Of a DNA stretch of 25,951 bases, positions 16,777-24,248 are shown piece by piece. This DNA comes from F23-B02 sp963650165. Lineage in GTDB: Bacteria > Bacillota > Clostridia > Oscillospirales > Oscillospiraceae. The notes beneath the pieces were generated by a model. That model was not told the origin of the DNA, did not search any database, and saw nothing but the letters and a program-made list of their open reading frames with translations. The first letter of the stretch is position 1; each line of letters begins with the position of its first letter. A program made the position numbers and the translations under genes. The stretch spans positions 1 through 25,951 of the forward strand of contig CAVJKX010000020.1 of the NCBI GenBank assembly GCA_963650165.1, written 5' to 3'.

Positions 16777-16796
16777 GGTATCACCTCTTGATACAT

Positions 16797-16829
16797 ATAA
16801 TAATACGCTTGGCTGAAACGAACCTGAAA
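16797..16829 (-). promoter_or_regulatory. Regulator operon promoter with TTTCAG direct repeat
   Basis: On the minus strand TTTCAG (16829-16824) and TTTCAG (16818-16813) are 11 bases apart, one helical turn. TATTAT (16805-16800, or 16802-16797) follows as a -10 box without a proper -35. This is the pattern of a promoter activated by an OmpR-type regulator. Confidence 0.6.
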
Positions 16830-16886
16830 CCATTTTAACAGCCGTTCCGAAAAAATCAAACAAATTCATATTTTGCTAACAAACTT

Positions 16887-16918
16887 TTTCAGCTCATTTC
16901 AGGTAGGGGGGGTATTCT
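16887..16918 (+). promoter_or_regulatory. htrA promoter with TTTCAG direct repeat
   Basis: TTTCAG (16887-16892) and TTTCAG (16897-16902) are 10 bases apart on the plus strand. TATTCT (16913-16918) follows as a -10 box, so the repeats occupy the -35 position. The same hexamer pair precedes the response regulator gene in mirror orientation, suggesting that one regulator serves both. Confidence 0.6.
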
Positions 16919-16950
16919 TACGACAGTTCCACAAAATACAACATCAAAAA

Positions 16951-17057
16951 GCCGGCACGGAGGATATCTTCCGGCCGAAGGGTAACTGCCCACCGGGCGA
17001 AGAGGCTTCGCCGAAGCGGCAGACCAACAGCAAGCGCCGGACCTGAAAGTTCCGGCG
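16951..17057 (+). ncRNA. Structured 5' leader of htrA, unassigned
   Basis: Three stem-loops lie in the leader of about 160 bases. First, GGAGG/CUUCC closed by GCC/GGC (16951-16975). Second, outer CTGCC/GGCAG (16986-17022) around inner GGCGAAG/CTTCGCC (16996-17012). Third, CGCCGGA/TCCGGCG (17035-17057). The third ends 11 bases before the AAGGAGG ribosome site. I could not match it to a known riboswitch consensus from memory. It may be a cis-regulatory RNA or simply a stable leader. Confidence 0.45.
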
Positions 17058-17082
17058 ATGAGATAAACAAGGAGGCAGCATC

Positions 17083-18429
17083 ATGGATAACATGGAAAAC
17101 AAAAACGACGGCCTTCAGCAGGAGCAGCGGAGCACTCCTCCCGTTGACGGCGAATACAGCTTCTTTTACGGCAAGGGTCAGGAAAGCACGTCCGGGCCGG
17201 AAGCTACCGCAGAGGCTCCCAAAGCGGAGAAAAAGCCCTTCTGGAAAAAGCCCGGCGCAATGATAGCGGGCGTTCTCGTCGCGGCGATGCTCGCCGGCTT
17301 CGGCGGCTCGGCGATAGGAAACGCGGTGTTCGGCTCCTCGTCCGGCACGACCGTTTACGAGGGCAAGCGCCCGACCTCGGTCATAAACACCGCAAGCGTC
17401 GATACCAGCAAGCAGATGACCGCCGCCGAGGTGTACGCGGCAAACGTAAACTCCACCGTCGGCATAACCACGCAGGTCACCACCAACTTCTGGGGCTACA
17501 CCACGCAGTCGGCGGCCTCGGGCTCGGGCTTTATCTACACCTCCGACGGCTATATCCTCACAAACTACCACGTCATAGAGTCGGCAAGCTCGATAAAGGT
17601 CACGCTTTATGACGGCACGAGCTACGATGCGCAGCTCATCGGCTACGACGAGAGCAACGACGTCGCCGTCCTGAAGATCGACGCGACGGGCCTCACCCCC
17701 GTGACGATCGGCGACTCGGACAACCTCAACGTCGGCGACTCGGTCGTCGCCATCGGCAATCCCCTGGGCGAGCTCACATTCTCTCTTACCTCCGGCGCCG
17801 TCAGTGCGCTTGACCGCGAGGTCACGCTCTCGAGCAACGTCACCATGAAGCTCATCCAGACCGACTGCGCCATCAACTCCGGCAACTCCGGCGGCGCTCT
17901 GTTCAACCTCTACGGCGAGGTCATCGGCATAACCAACGCCAAGTATTCCGGCTCCTCGAGCTCCGGCGCGTCGATCGACAACATCGGCTTTGCCATCCCC
18001 ATCAACACCGTGCGCAGCATCGTTGACAGCATCATCGAAAAGGGCTACATCGCAAAGCCCTACATCGGCGTCATGGTCTCCGACGTCAGCGACGAGGCGA
18101 TAAACTACGGCACTCCCGCAGGCGCGGCCGTAGCCTCCGTCACCGAGGGAAGCCCCGCCGAGAAGGCCGGCCTTCAGGCAAACGACATCATCACCGCCGT
18201 TGACGGCAAGGAGATAAGCGGCAAGAGCGATCTGAGCTCCGTCATCTCCGACCACGAGGTCGGCGACACGCTCACGCTCACCGTCTACCGCCAGGGTCAG
18301 ACCCTCACCGTGACCGTCACCGTCGGCGAGCAGACCACCTCCGCCATCGCGGAGGAGCAGAACAGCAGCACGCAGTCCCAGCAGCAGCAACAGCAGCAGG
18401 TGCCCGGCTTCTTCGGCTACGGCGGCTGA
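17083..18429 (+). CDS. htrA: HtrA/DegP-family serine protease
   Basis: This 448-residue membrane-anchored protease degrades damaged proteins on the outer side of the membrane. The layout is a disordered cytoplasmic tail (1-57), one helix (58-80), a trypsin-like domain and one PDZ domain (about 325-415). The catalytic triad is H163 (TNYHVI), D193 (SNDVAVLKI) and S269 (GNSGG). The C-terminus has a seven-glutamine run and a Gly/Phe-rich end (PGFFGYGG). One PDZ plus one membrane helix is the Gram-positive HtrA form. AAGGAGG lies seven bases before the ATG. Expression is probably driven by the divergent two-component system through TTTCAG repeats, with a long structured leader between promoter and gene. 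Confidence 0.95.
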   Translation: MDNMENKNDGLQQEQRSTPPVDGEYSFFYGKGQESTSGPEATAEAPKAEKKPFWKKPGAMIAGVLVAAMLAGFGGSAIGNAVFGSSSGTTVYEGKRPTSVINTASVDTSKQMTAAEVYAANVNSTVGITTQVTTNFWGYTTQSAASGSGFIYTSDGYILTNYHVIESASSIKVTLYDGTSYDAQLIGYDESNDVAVLKIDATGLTPVTIGDSDNLNVGDSVVAIGNPLGELTFSLTSGAVSALDREVTLSSNVTMKLIQTDCAINSGNSGGALFNLYGEVIGITNAKYSGSSSSGASIDNIGFAIPINTVRSIVDSIIEKGYIAKPYIGVMVSDVSDEAINYGTPAGAAVASVTEGSPAEKAGLQANDIITAVDGKEISGKSDLSSVISDHEVGDTLTLTVYRQGQTLTVTVTVGEQTTSAIAEEQNSSTQSQQQQQQQVPGFFGYGG

Positions 18430-18448
18430 TGGCAGATCAGAATACAGC

Positions 18449-18482
18449 AAAAACGGATGTTCTCCCGAACATCCGTTTTTTT
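18449..18482 (+). terminator. htrA terminator
   Basis: AAAAACGGATGTTC (18449-18462) pairs with GAACATCCGTTTTT (18467-18480) around TCCC and runs into further T's. It is a textbook intrinsic terminator 20 bases after the htrA stop. The stretch from here to 18634 holds no gene that I can support. Confidence 0.92.
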
Positions 18483-18634
18483 ATGCATCGCATCTCCTTT
18501 GCGCCCTGATATTATCATCGGCGCGGCGGCATTTCAAGCATGCGCTTTAGAAGTTTTCATGTTTTTCATATGATCGCTGCCGGGCGACCGCAATAAACAT
18601 ATCCGCAACTGCCTGAAAATGCCTTAAAAAAGCA

Positions 18635-18691
18635 TTGACGCGGCAGGGCCTGCGGGAGTATAATATACGCATCTTGTGAGCCGCCGCTCAC
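18635..18691 (+). promoter_or_regulatory. Promoter and inverted-repeat operator of the tetR-kinase operon
   Basis: TTGACG (18635-18640) and TATAAT (18659-18664) have an 18-base spacer. Just after the expected transcription start, GTGAGC-CGCC-GCTCAC (18676-18691) is a perfect six-base inverted repeat. Its position before the tetR gene suggests autorepression covering the whole operon. Confidence 0.65.
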
Positions 18692-18718
18692 GACATGGCA
18701 AAGCGGAGACAAAACCCC

Positions 18719-19348
18719 ATGTACAAAAAGCTTGACGACAATGCAAAAATGCTCATACTCGAGACCGGCATCGACGAATTTGCCGAGCGCGGACTGGACA
18801 GGGCGAATATAAATGTGATAGCAAAGAAGGCCGGCGTTTCCGTCGGCGTTATATATAAGTATTTCGGCGACAAGGACAGCTTTTTTCTGGCCTGCGTGCG
18901 CCATTCGCTCGATCTTCTCGACGAGGTGCTCACGGAGGCAGTCTCGCACGAGACGGATATCGCCTCGGGCATAGAAAGCATAGTTTCCGCCCTCGCGGTC
19001 CACGCGCGGGAGCACAAAAGCCATAACGCGATGTACAACGAGATATCCTCCGGCGGCTGCAAAAAGTACGCAAAGGAGCTCGCACGGGAGATCGAGAGCC
19101 GCACGGCGAGAGTGTATTCGACACTTCTGGAGAACGCGCGCGCGGCCGGAACGGTCGATCCGGAGCTCGACCCGAGGCTCTTCGCCTTTTTCCTTGATAA
19201 CCTTTTCATGATGCTCCAGTTTTCCTACAGCTGCGATTACTACTCCGAGCGTATGAAAATTTTCTGCGGCGAGGGCAGCGCGGAGGATACGGAGAAAATG
19301 ACGGAAAGCTTCATGCACTTTGTGAGGAATGCGCTGAAAATAGAATAG
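18719..19348 (+). CDS. TetR/AcrR-family regulator heading the kinase-aldolase operon
   Basis: This repressor of about 209 residues has an N-terminal helix-turn-helix (INVIAKKAGVSVGVIYKYFG), the usual TetR signature, and a helical ligand-binding domain. ATG 18719 was preferred because GGAG lies ten bases upstream. An in-frame ATG at 18695 would add eight residues (MAKRRQNP) but has no ribosome site and starts four bases after the operator. The kinase gene begins 34 bases after its stop with no terminator between, so the regulator is probably the first gene of the operon and controls it through the GTGAGC/GCTCAC repeat. The ligand may be a pathway intermediate; this is inference. Confidence 0.88.
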   Translation: MYKKLDDNAKMLILETGIDEFAERGLDRANINVIAKKAGVSVGVIYKYFGDKDSFFLACVRHSLDLLDEVLTEAVSHETDIASGIESIVSALAVHAREHKSHNAMYNEISSGGCKKYAKELAREIESRTARVYSTLLENARAAGTVDPELDPRLFAFFLDNLFMMLQFSYSCDYYSERMKIFCGEGSAEDTEKMTESFMHFVRNALKIE

Positions 19349-19382
19349 GCAAAATTTAATATATAGGGAGAGAAGAAAGAAA

Positions 19383-20972
19383 ATGTATGTTATCGCGTAT
19401 GACATCGGAACGACGGGCGTCAAGACCTGCCTTTTCGAGCTCGGCGAAACGATCAGCCTGCGCTCCGGCGAGTATGAGGGCTACGGGCTTTATATAATGC
19501 CCGACGGCGGAGCGGAGCAGGACGCGGACGAGTGGTGGGAGGCCATGAGGAAGAGCACGCGCCGTCTCATCGCAAAAACGGGAGTCGATCCGAAGGAGAT
19601 CGGGGGCATATCCTTCTGCTCGCAGATGCAGGGGCTTGTGCTGGTCGATGAGCAGGGCAATGCGCTGCGCCGCCCGATGAGCTACATGGATCAGCGCGCG
19701 GCCGGTGAGTTTGCCGAGTGCCAGACCCACGGCATCACCGTTTCGGGCGTGAACGCCGGAATGCTCCTAAAGAGCCTTGCGAGGACGCGCGCGGCATCCA
19801 CGAGCGTCAAGGACCCCCTGTGGAAGTACAAATGGGTGCAGAAGAACGAGCCCGAGACGTATAAGAAGATATACAAGTGGCTCGACGTCAAGGAATATCT
19901 CATCTGCCGCTGCACGGGCAGATTTATCATGACGCGCGACTCGGCGTACTCGACCTTCCTGTACGACAGCCGCCCCGGCAAGGGCTGCTGGAGCAAAGCG
20001 CTGTGCGGCATGTACGGCGTTGAGCCTGGGCACCTGCCCGAGATCGTCGAATGCACCGACATCGTCGGCCCGCTCGGCGAAAAGGCGGCGTGGGAGCTCG
20101 GCCTTGCTGCGGGAACTCCGGTCTACGGCGGCGGCGGCGACGCAACGCTTATCGGCGTGGGCGCCGGCTGCACCGAGGTCGGTCAGACGCACGTCTATTC
20201 CGGCACCTCCGGCTGGGTCACAACGGTCATCGACAGGCAGGAGGTCGATCTGAGCGCCATGATCGCCGGCATCGTCGGCGCGCAGGAGGGCAGATACAAT
20301 TACTTTGCCGAGATGGAAACGGCGGGCAAGTGCTTTGAATGGGTAAAGGAGCACCTCGTGCTCGACGAGATCGGCATCTACCTCAGAAAAATAAACGTCG
20401 CGGAGAGCGAGGAGAGCATATACGAAAGCCTCTACGACTATATGAGCGACACCATTGCATCCATACCTCCCGGCGCGGGCGGCGTTATATTCACGCCCTG
20501 GCTGCACGGCAACCGCTGCCCCTTCGAGGACCCCAAGTCCGCGGGCATGTTCTTCAACATCAGGCTCGACACCGGCAAGACGGAGATGCTCCGCGCGGTG
20601 CTCGAGGGCATATGCTACCACCTCAGGTGGATGCTCGAGTGCCAGGACAGGAAGGTGAAGACCTCCGATACGCTGCGCTTTGTCGGCGGCGGCGCCCTGT
20701 CGAAGGTGACCTGCCAGATCCTCGCGGACGTTACCGGGCGCACGGTAGAGACCGTCGCCTCGACGAAGGACGTGGGCGCAGTGGGCGCCGCGATGCTCGT
20801 CGCGGTCGGAAGCGGGCGCATAGGCAGCCTGTCGGAGGCCGGAACGCTCATAAAGGCCGAGAGCCGGTACGAGCCCAACGCCGAAAACAAGGCGCTTTAC
20901 GACAAAAACTACGCGGTATTCAAAAATCTTTACGCGGCCAACAAGAAAAACTTTGCCGCGCTCAACAGCTGA
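19383..20972 (+). CDS. FGGY-family carbohydrate kinase (xylulokinase-like)
   Basis: This 529-residue sugar kinase would phosphorylate a sugar or ketose with ATP. The N-terminal phosphate loop is YDIGTTGVK (6-14), the substrate region has MDQR (102-105), the catalytic aspartate is probably D253 in GGGGD, SGTSGW follows at 273-278, and the C-terminal nucleotide domain has FVGGGALSK (433-441). Length and order fit FGGY kinases, closest in feel to xylulokinases, but the substrate cannot be fixed. GGGAGAG lies about ten bases before the ATG. It is followed after 13 bases by a class II aldolase, the usual partner that cleaves or epimerises the phosphorylated product. Confidence 0.9.
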   Translation: MYVIAYDIGTTGVKTCLFELGETISLRSGEYEGYGLYIMPDGGAEQDADEWWEAMRKSTRRLIAKTGVDPKEIGGISFCSQMQGLVLVDEQGNALRRPMSYMDQRAAGEFAECQTHGITVSGVNAGMLLKSLARTRAASTSVKDPLWKYKWVQKNEPETYKKIYKWLDVKEYLICRCTGRFIMTRDSAYSTFLYDSRPGKGCWSKALCGMYGVEPGHLPEIVECTDIVGPLGEKAAWELGLAAGTPVYGGGGDATLIGVGAGCTEVGQTHVYSGTSGWVTTVIDRQEVDLSAMIAGIVGAQEGRYNYFAEMETAGKCFEWVKEHLVLDEIGIYLRKINVAESEESIYESLYDYMSDTIASIPPGAGGVIFTPWLHGNRCPFEDPKSAGMFFNIRLDTGKTEMLRAVLEGICYHLRWMLECQDRKVKTSDTLRFVGGGALSKVTCQILADVTGRTVETVASTKDVGAVGAAMLVAVGSGRIGSLSEAGTLIKAESRYEPNAENKALYDKNYAVFKNLYAANKKNFAALNS

Positions 20973-20985
20973 GGAGGGCATTAGC

Positions 20986-21978
20986 ATGGAAGAAAGCATG
21001 GCAAGAGAGCTTATATGCGGCACCGGCAGGGAGCTTTTAAAAACCGGCCTTGTCGCAAGGACCTGGGGCAACGTGAGCTGCCGCCGCGACAAAACGCATT
21101 TTCTCATCACCCCGAGCGGCCTTGACTATCTCAAAACGACGCCGGAGGATATCGCCTGCGTCGAGCTCGGCACGATGAAATGGGAGGGAAAGCGCAAGCC
21201 CTCGAGCGAGAAGGGCGTTCACGCCGCGGCATACGAGCTGTTCCCCGAAGTCGGCTTTGTTATCCATACGCATCAGAACTGCGCATCGGCGCTCGGCCTT
21301 GCGGGCTTTGAGAGCATGGATATGACCGAGGCCGAAAAGGCTGCCCTCGGCGGCGTTGCAAAGGCGGAGTACGGCCTGCCGGGCATGAAAAAGCTCAAAT
21401 GCGCGGTGAAGGCCGCGATGCAGACCGGCGCTCATACCGTTTTCATGGTAAACCACGGCGTGGTCATCTGCGGAGAGGACAAAAAGCAGGCCATGGAGCG
21501 CGCGCAGCTTCTTGAGGATATCTGCCGCCGCAATCTGTGCATAGCGAAGGCTTCTCCCAAGCGCCTTGCCGGAGACAAGGTCACGGCGCTCATGGCGTCG
21601 GTCAGGGGCGAGATCCCCACGGCGGAGCTCAGCGGCGGCGACTATGCCGTCATGTGGGCAAGCAAGCGCAGGACGCTGCACGCCCAGCTTGACGATATGG
21701 CGCAGATGCTCGGCTCGCACGTTCCCTGCGTCAAGGCAAAGCCCAAAAAGATCGTGCGTGCGCTCAGGAACCGCGACGCGGTGTTCGTAAAGGGCGTGGG
21801 CGCGGTCGTAAAGGCCGACGATCCCGACGACCGCGAGGCGCTGCGGCTTCTGACCGAGAAATCGGCGCTGTGCGCCCTGCACACCATGGGGCTCGGCTCG
21901 AAGGTGAGGCTCAATACCGCGGATACGGCGCTCATGCGCTTTGTCTATAAGAAAAAATATTCAAAGAAGAAGGGATGA
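20986..21978 (+). CDS. Class II aldolase/adducin-family protein with C-terminal extension
   Basis: This 330-residue enzyme belongs to the zinc class II aldolase/epimerase family (fuculose-, rhamnulose- and ribulose-phosphate enzymes). Landmarks are TWGNVS (26-31), ITPSG (41-45), the catalytic-type glutamate E75 in SSEKG, zinc ligands H94 and H96 in HTHQ, and H157 in NHGVV. Family members usually end near 220 residues. Here about 115 more follow, including DAVFVKGVGAVV, which resembles a weak second copy of the fold's tail. GAGGAGGG seven bases upstream sets the start at 20986 rather than inside the kinase gene. With the kinase it suggests cleavage of a sugar phosphate into a triose phosphate and an aldehyde. 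Confidence 0.85.
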   Translation: MEESMARELICGTGRELLKTGLVARTWGNVSCRRDKTHFLITPSGLDYLKTTPEDIACVELGTMKWEGKRKPSSEKGVHAAAYELFPEVGFVIHTHQNCASALGLAGFESMDMTEAEKAALGGVAKAEYGLPGMKKLKCAVKAAMQTGAHTVFMVNHGVVICGEDKKQAMERAQLLEDICRRNLCIAKASPKRLAGDKVTALMASVRGEIPTAELSGGDYAVMWASKRRTLHAQLDDMAQMLGSHVPCVKAKPKKIVRALRNRDAVFVKGVGAVVKADDPDDREALRLLTEKSALCALHTMGLGSKVRLNTADTALMRFVYKKKYSKKKG

Positions 21979-21981
21979 CGT

Positions 21982-22437
21982 ATGAAAACGGAGAAAAAGA
22001 AGGAAACCGCCAGAGCCCTGAAATTCATTCTTTTCTCAGCTTCTGCCGGTATAATCGAGGCCGTGGCGATGCTCCTGTGCGAGGAGGTCATCAAGATCCC
22101 CGGCCACTGGGTGTGCTACACGATAGCGCTCGTGCTGAGCGTTCTGTGGAACTTTACCTTCAACAGAAAATTCACCTTCCAGAGCGCTGAAAACGTGCCC
22201 AAGGCAATGCTTCTGGTGTTCCTGTTCTACGTGCCCTTTGCGCCGTTTACGATCTGGAACGAGCATTTTCTTGCCGATGTAAACGGCTGGAACGAGTACG
22301 TCGTGCTGGCGATCAACATGGCGCTCAACCTCTCCCTCGAATATCTGTGGGATAATTTCGTAGTCTACCGCAACAGCAAGGATACCAATGATATAGCCAA
22401 GAAAAAACAGGAAAAGGAGAACAACGAGCATGAATAA
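21982..22437 (+). CDS. GtrA-family membrane protein
   Basis: This 151-residue protein has four hydrophobic segments and the family hallmark WNFTFNRKFTF (about 57-67) after the second. GtrA proteins usually help move lipid-linked sugars across the membrane. That role is hard to place in a catabolic operon, so it might serve as a small transporter or link to surface glycosylation. It starts three bases after the aldolase stop, with GGGA nearby, and its last eight bases overlap the aminotransferase gene, so it is clearly part of the same operon. The C-terminus is a charged cytoplasmic tail. Confidence 0.85.
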   Translation: MKTEKKKETARALKFILFSASAGIIEAVAMLLCEEVIKIPGHWVCYTIALVLSVLWNFTFNRKFTFQSAENVPKAMLLVFLFYVPFAPFTIWNEHFLADVNGWNEYVVLAINMALNLSLEYLWDNFVVYRNSKDTNDIAKKKQEKENNEHE

Positions 22438-23938
22438 CTGTGCAATAAGCAGATGGGACGATCCCAACGAGATCAACGCAAAACTCAAGGCCCTGACCAG
22501 CCAGCCCATATGGGAGGTCTCCGACGAGTATTACAGCGACGTCATCATGAAGTATTACGACGAAAAGTGCACCGCCTCCAGAGCGGTATACGAGGAGTCG
22601 CAGAAATACATCCCCGGCGGCGTTCAGCATAACCTCGCCTTCAACAAGCCCTTCCCCATGTGCATGGCAAAGGCCGACGGCGCCTACCTCTACGACAAGG
22701 ACGGCAACAAGTACATCGACTTCCTCCAGGCCGGCGGCCCGACCATCCTCGGCAGCAACTACCCCGTCATCCGCGAGAAGGTCATTGAGCTGCTCAACGA
22801 GTGCGGCCCCGTAACGGGCCTGCTGCACGAGTCCGAGATGCTCATCGCGCGCGAGATCAACAAGCACATGCCCAACGTCGAGATGTTCCGCATGCTCGGC
22901 TCGGGCACGGAGTCCGTCATGGCATCGCTGCGCATCGCCCGCATAGCCACCGGCAACAAGCGCATCATCAAGATCGGCGGCGCTTACCACGGCTGGTCCG
23001 ACCAGATGGTCTACGGCCTGAAGATCCCCGGCAGCCGCGCACTGCTCGAGTCGCACGGCATCCCCCACGGCTGCTACGGCACGACCGACGAGGTCCGTCC
23101 GAACGACCTGAACATGCTCGAGCATGTGCTCAAGCGCAATAAGCTCCTCGGCGGCACCGCGGCCGTCCTCCTCGAGCCCGTCGGCCCCGAGAGCGGCACC
23201 CGCCCCGTGGCTCACGATTACAACAAGGGCGTGCGCGCACTGTGCGACAAGTACGGCGCACTGATGATATTCGACGAGGTCGTCACCGGCTTCCGCGTGG
23301 CGCTCTCCGGCGCACAGGGCTACTTCGACGTCGTCCCCGACCTGACCGTGTTCGGCAAGATCGTTGCCGGCGGCTACCCCGCAGCGGGCGGCGTAGGCGG
23401 CAAGAAGGAGTACGCACAGCTCATGGCGGCCGGCCTTGCAACCGGCAAGCACAGAGCATACGTCGGCGGAACCCTGGCGGCAAACCCCCTGTCCTGCCTC
23501 GCCGGCTACACCGCGATCCAGGAGATAGAGCGCACCAACGCCTGCGAAGTCGCCGGCAGAATGGGCGACAGGCTCTGCGACGGCCTCAAGGAGCTCATCG
23601 ACCGCTACGGCCTGCCCTTTGTCGCTTACAACCAGGGCTCGATCGTCCACCTCGAGTGCACCGGCGCAATGAGCTTCGACTTCTCGTCGAACTGCTTCGT
23701 CAAGTCCGCCGTCGGTCTGCTGCGCAATAAGGACATGATGTACGTCCGCAAGGACTCCATGGAGCGCATGGGCGCGGCCTACATGGCAAACGGCATCGTC
23801 ACCCTCGCCGGCAGCCGCCTGTACACCTCGCTGGCCGACACGCCCGAGATCATCGACGAAGCCCTCAACCGCTTCGAGGAGGTCTTCAAGCACGTGCAGA
23901 AGACCGATAAGGGTCTCGTCAAGGGCCTGCTGAAGTAA
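22430..23938 (+). CDS. Class III aminotransferase, glutamate-1-semialdehyde-mutase-like
   Basis: This 502-residue PLP enzyme belongs to the class III aminotransferases. Cofactor residues include SGTES (158-162), GGAYHGWSD (183-191), DEVVTGFR (282-289) and the Schiff-base lysine K310 in VFGKIVAGGYP, a form typical of GSA-aminomutase relatives. True HemL is about 430 residues; this protein has about 50 extra N-terminal residues and a longer C-terminus. No haem genes are nearby, so HemL is unlikely. In context it may aminate or deaminate an aldehyde made by the aldolase. AAAAGGAG lies ten bases before the ATG. It is the last gene of the operon, ended by a strong terminator. Confidence 0.88.
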   Translation: MNNCAISRWDDPNEINAKLKALTSQPIWEVSDEYYSDVIMKYYDEKCTASRAVYEESQKYIPGGVQHNLAFNKPFPMCMAKADGAYLYDKDGNKYIDFLQAGGPTILGSNYPVIREKVIELLNECGPVTGLLHESEMLIAREINKHMPNVEMFRMLGSGTESVMASLRIARIATGNKRIIKIGGAYHGWSDQMVYGLKIPGSRALLESHGIPHGCYGTTDEVRPNDLNMLEHVLKRNKLLGGTAAVLLEPVGPESGTRPVAHDYNKGVRALCDKYGALMIFDEVVTGFRVALSGAQGYFDVVPDLTVFGKIVAGGYPAAGGVGGKKEYAQLMAAGLATGKHRAYVGGTLAANPLSCLAGYTAIQEIERTNACEVAGRMGDRLCDGLKELIDRYGLPFVAYNQGSIVHLECTGAMSFDFSSNCFVKSAVGLLRNKDMMYVRKDSMERMGAAYMANGIVTLAGSRLYTSLADTPEIIDEALNRFEEVFKHVQKTDKGLVKGLLK

Positions 23939-23988
23939 GATAAGAAAACACACGGTTCTGAGCGGATTTTTTCCGCCATACGGCACAA

Positions 23989-24031
23989 AAAATCTCGGCA
24001 ATACTTTGCGTATTGCCGAGATTTTGTTATT
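23989..24031 (+). terminator. Terminator of the kinase-aldolase-aminotransferase operon
   Basis: AAAATCTCGGCAATAC (23989-24004) pairs perfectly with GTATTGCCGAGATTTT (24010-24025), followed by T-rich sequence. A smaller hairpin, GCGGA/TCCGC, precedes it (23962-23976). The stretch from 24032 to 24181 holds no gene that I can support. Confidence 0.9.
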
Positions 24032-24181
24032 TTTCTGAACGAAAAATTTCTCGCTCAAAACTGCATGAACCTGATATCGCCCGGCGGTGCGGGATCATGC
24101 CGCCGCAATGACGATATTCGTGCCTGTCGGGCTCTTTCGGGCGTGTGTTTTCCCGTCTCAGCCGGCCAGAGCGGGCTTTTC

Positions 24182-24210
24182 TTGACTTTGATCTGCTTAC
24201 ACTGTATAGT
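24182..24210 (+). promoter_or_regulatory. Promoter of the transporter gene
   Basis: TTGACT (24182-24187) and TATAGT (24205-24210) are exactly 17 bases apart. The leader would be only about 30 bases, leaving little room for a riboswitch. The transporter is therefore transcribed separately from the upstream operon. Confidence 0.75.
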
Positions 24211-24248
24211 TAATTTCGTCAAAACAGAGAGAGTGAAAGGTCAACACA

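Noticed and set aside
16951..17057. Glycine or lysine riboswitch before htrA
   Set aside because: A few short strings such as GCCGAAG look similar, but the overall stem order and conserved cores do not match either class as I know them.
16918..18450. Long minus-strand frame opposite htrA
   Set aside because: Low-complexity Gly/Val/Asp translation, and it covers the htrA promoter and leader; htrA has a full catalytic triad.
22430..23938. HemL (haem biosynthesis)
   Set aside because: The protein is longer than HemL and lies in a sugar-kinase/aldolase operon without any haem gene.
22325..24058. Long open frame on the minus strand opposite the aminotransferase gene
   Set aside because: No recognisable motif. 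It is the antisense shadow of a GC-rich gene with clear PLP-enzyme motifs on the plus strand.
24032..24181. Gene or riboswitch between the aminotransferase and the transporter
   Set aside because: The only long frame overlaps the transporter in another phase, and the transporter promoter leaves a leader of about 30 bases.
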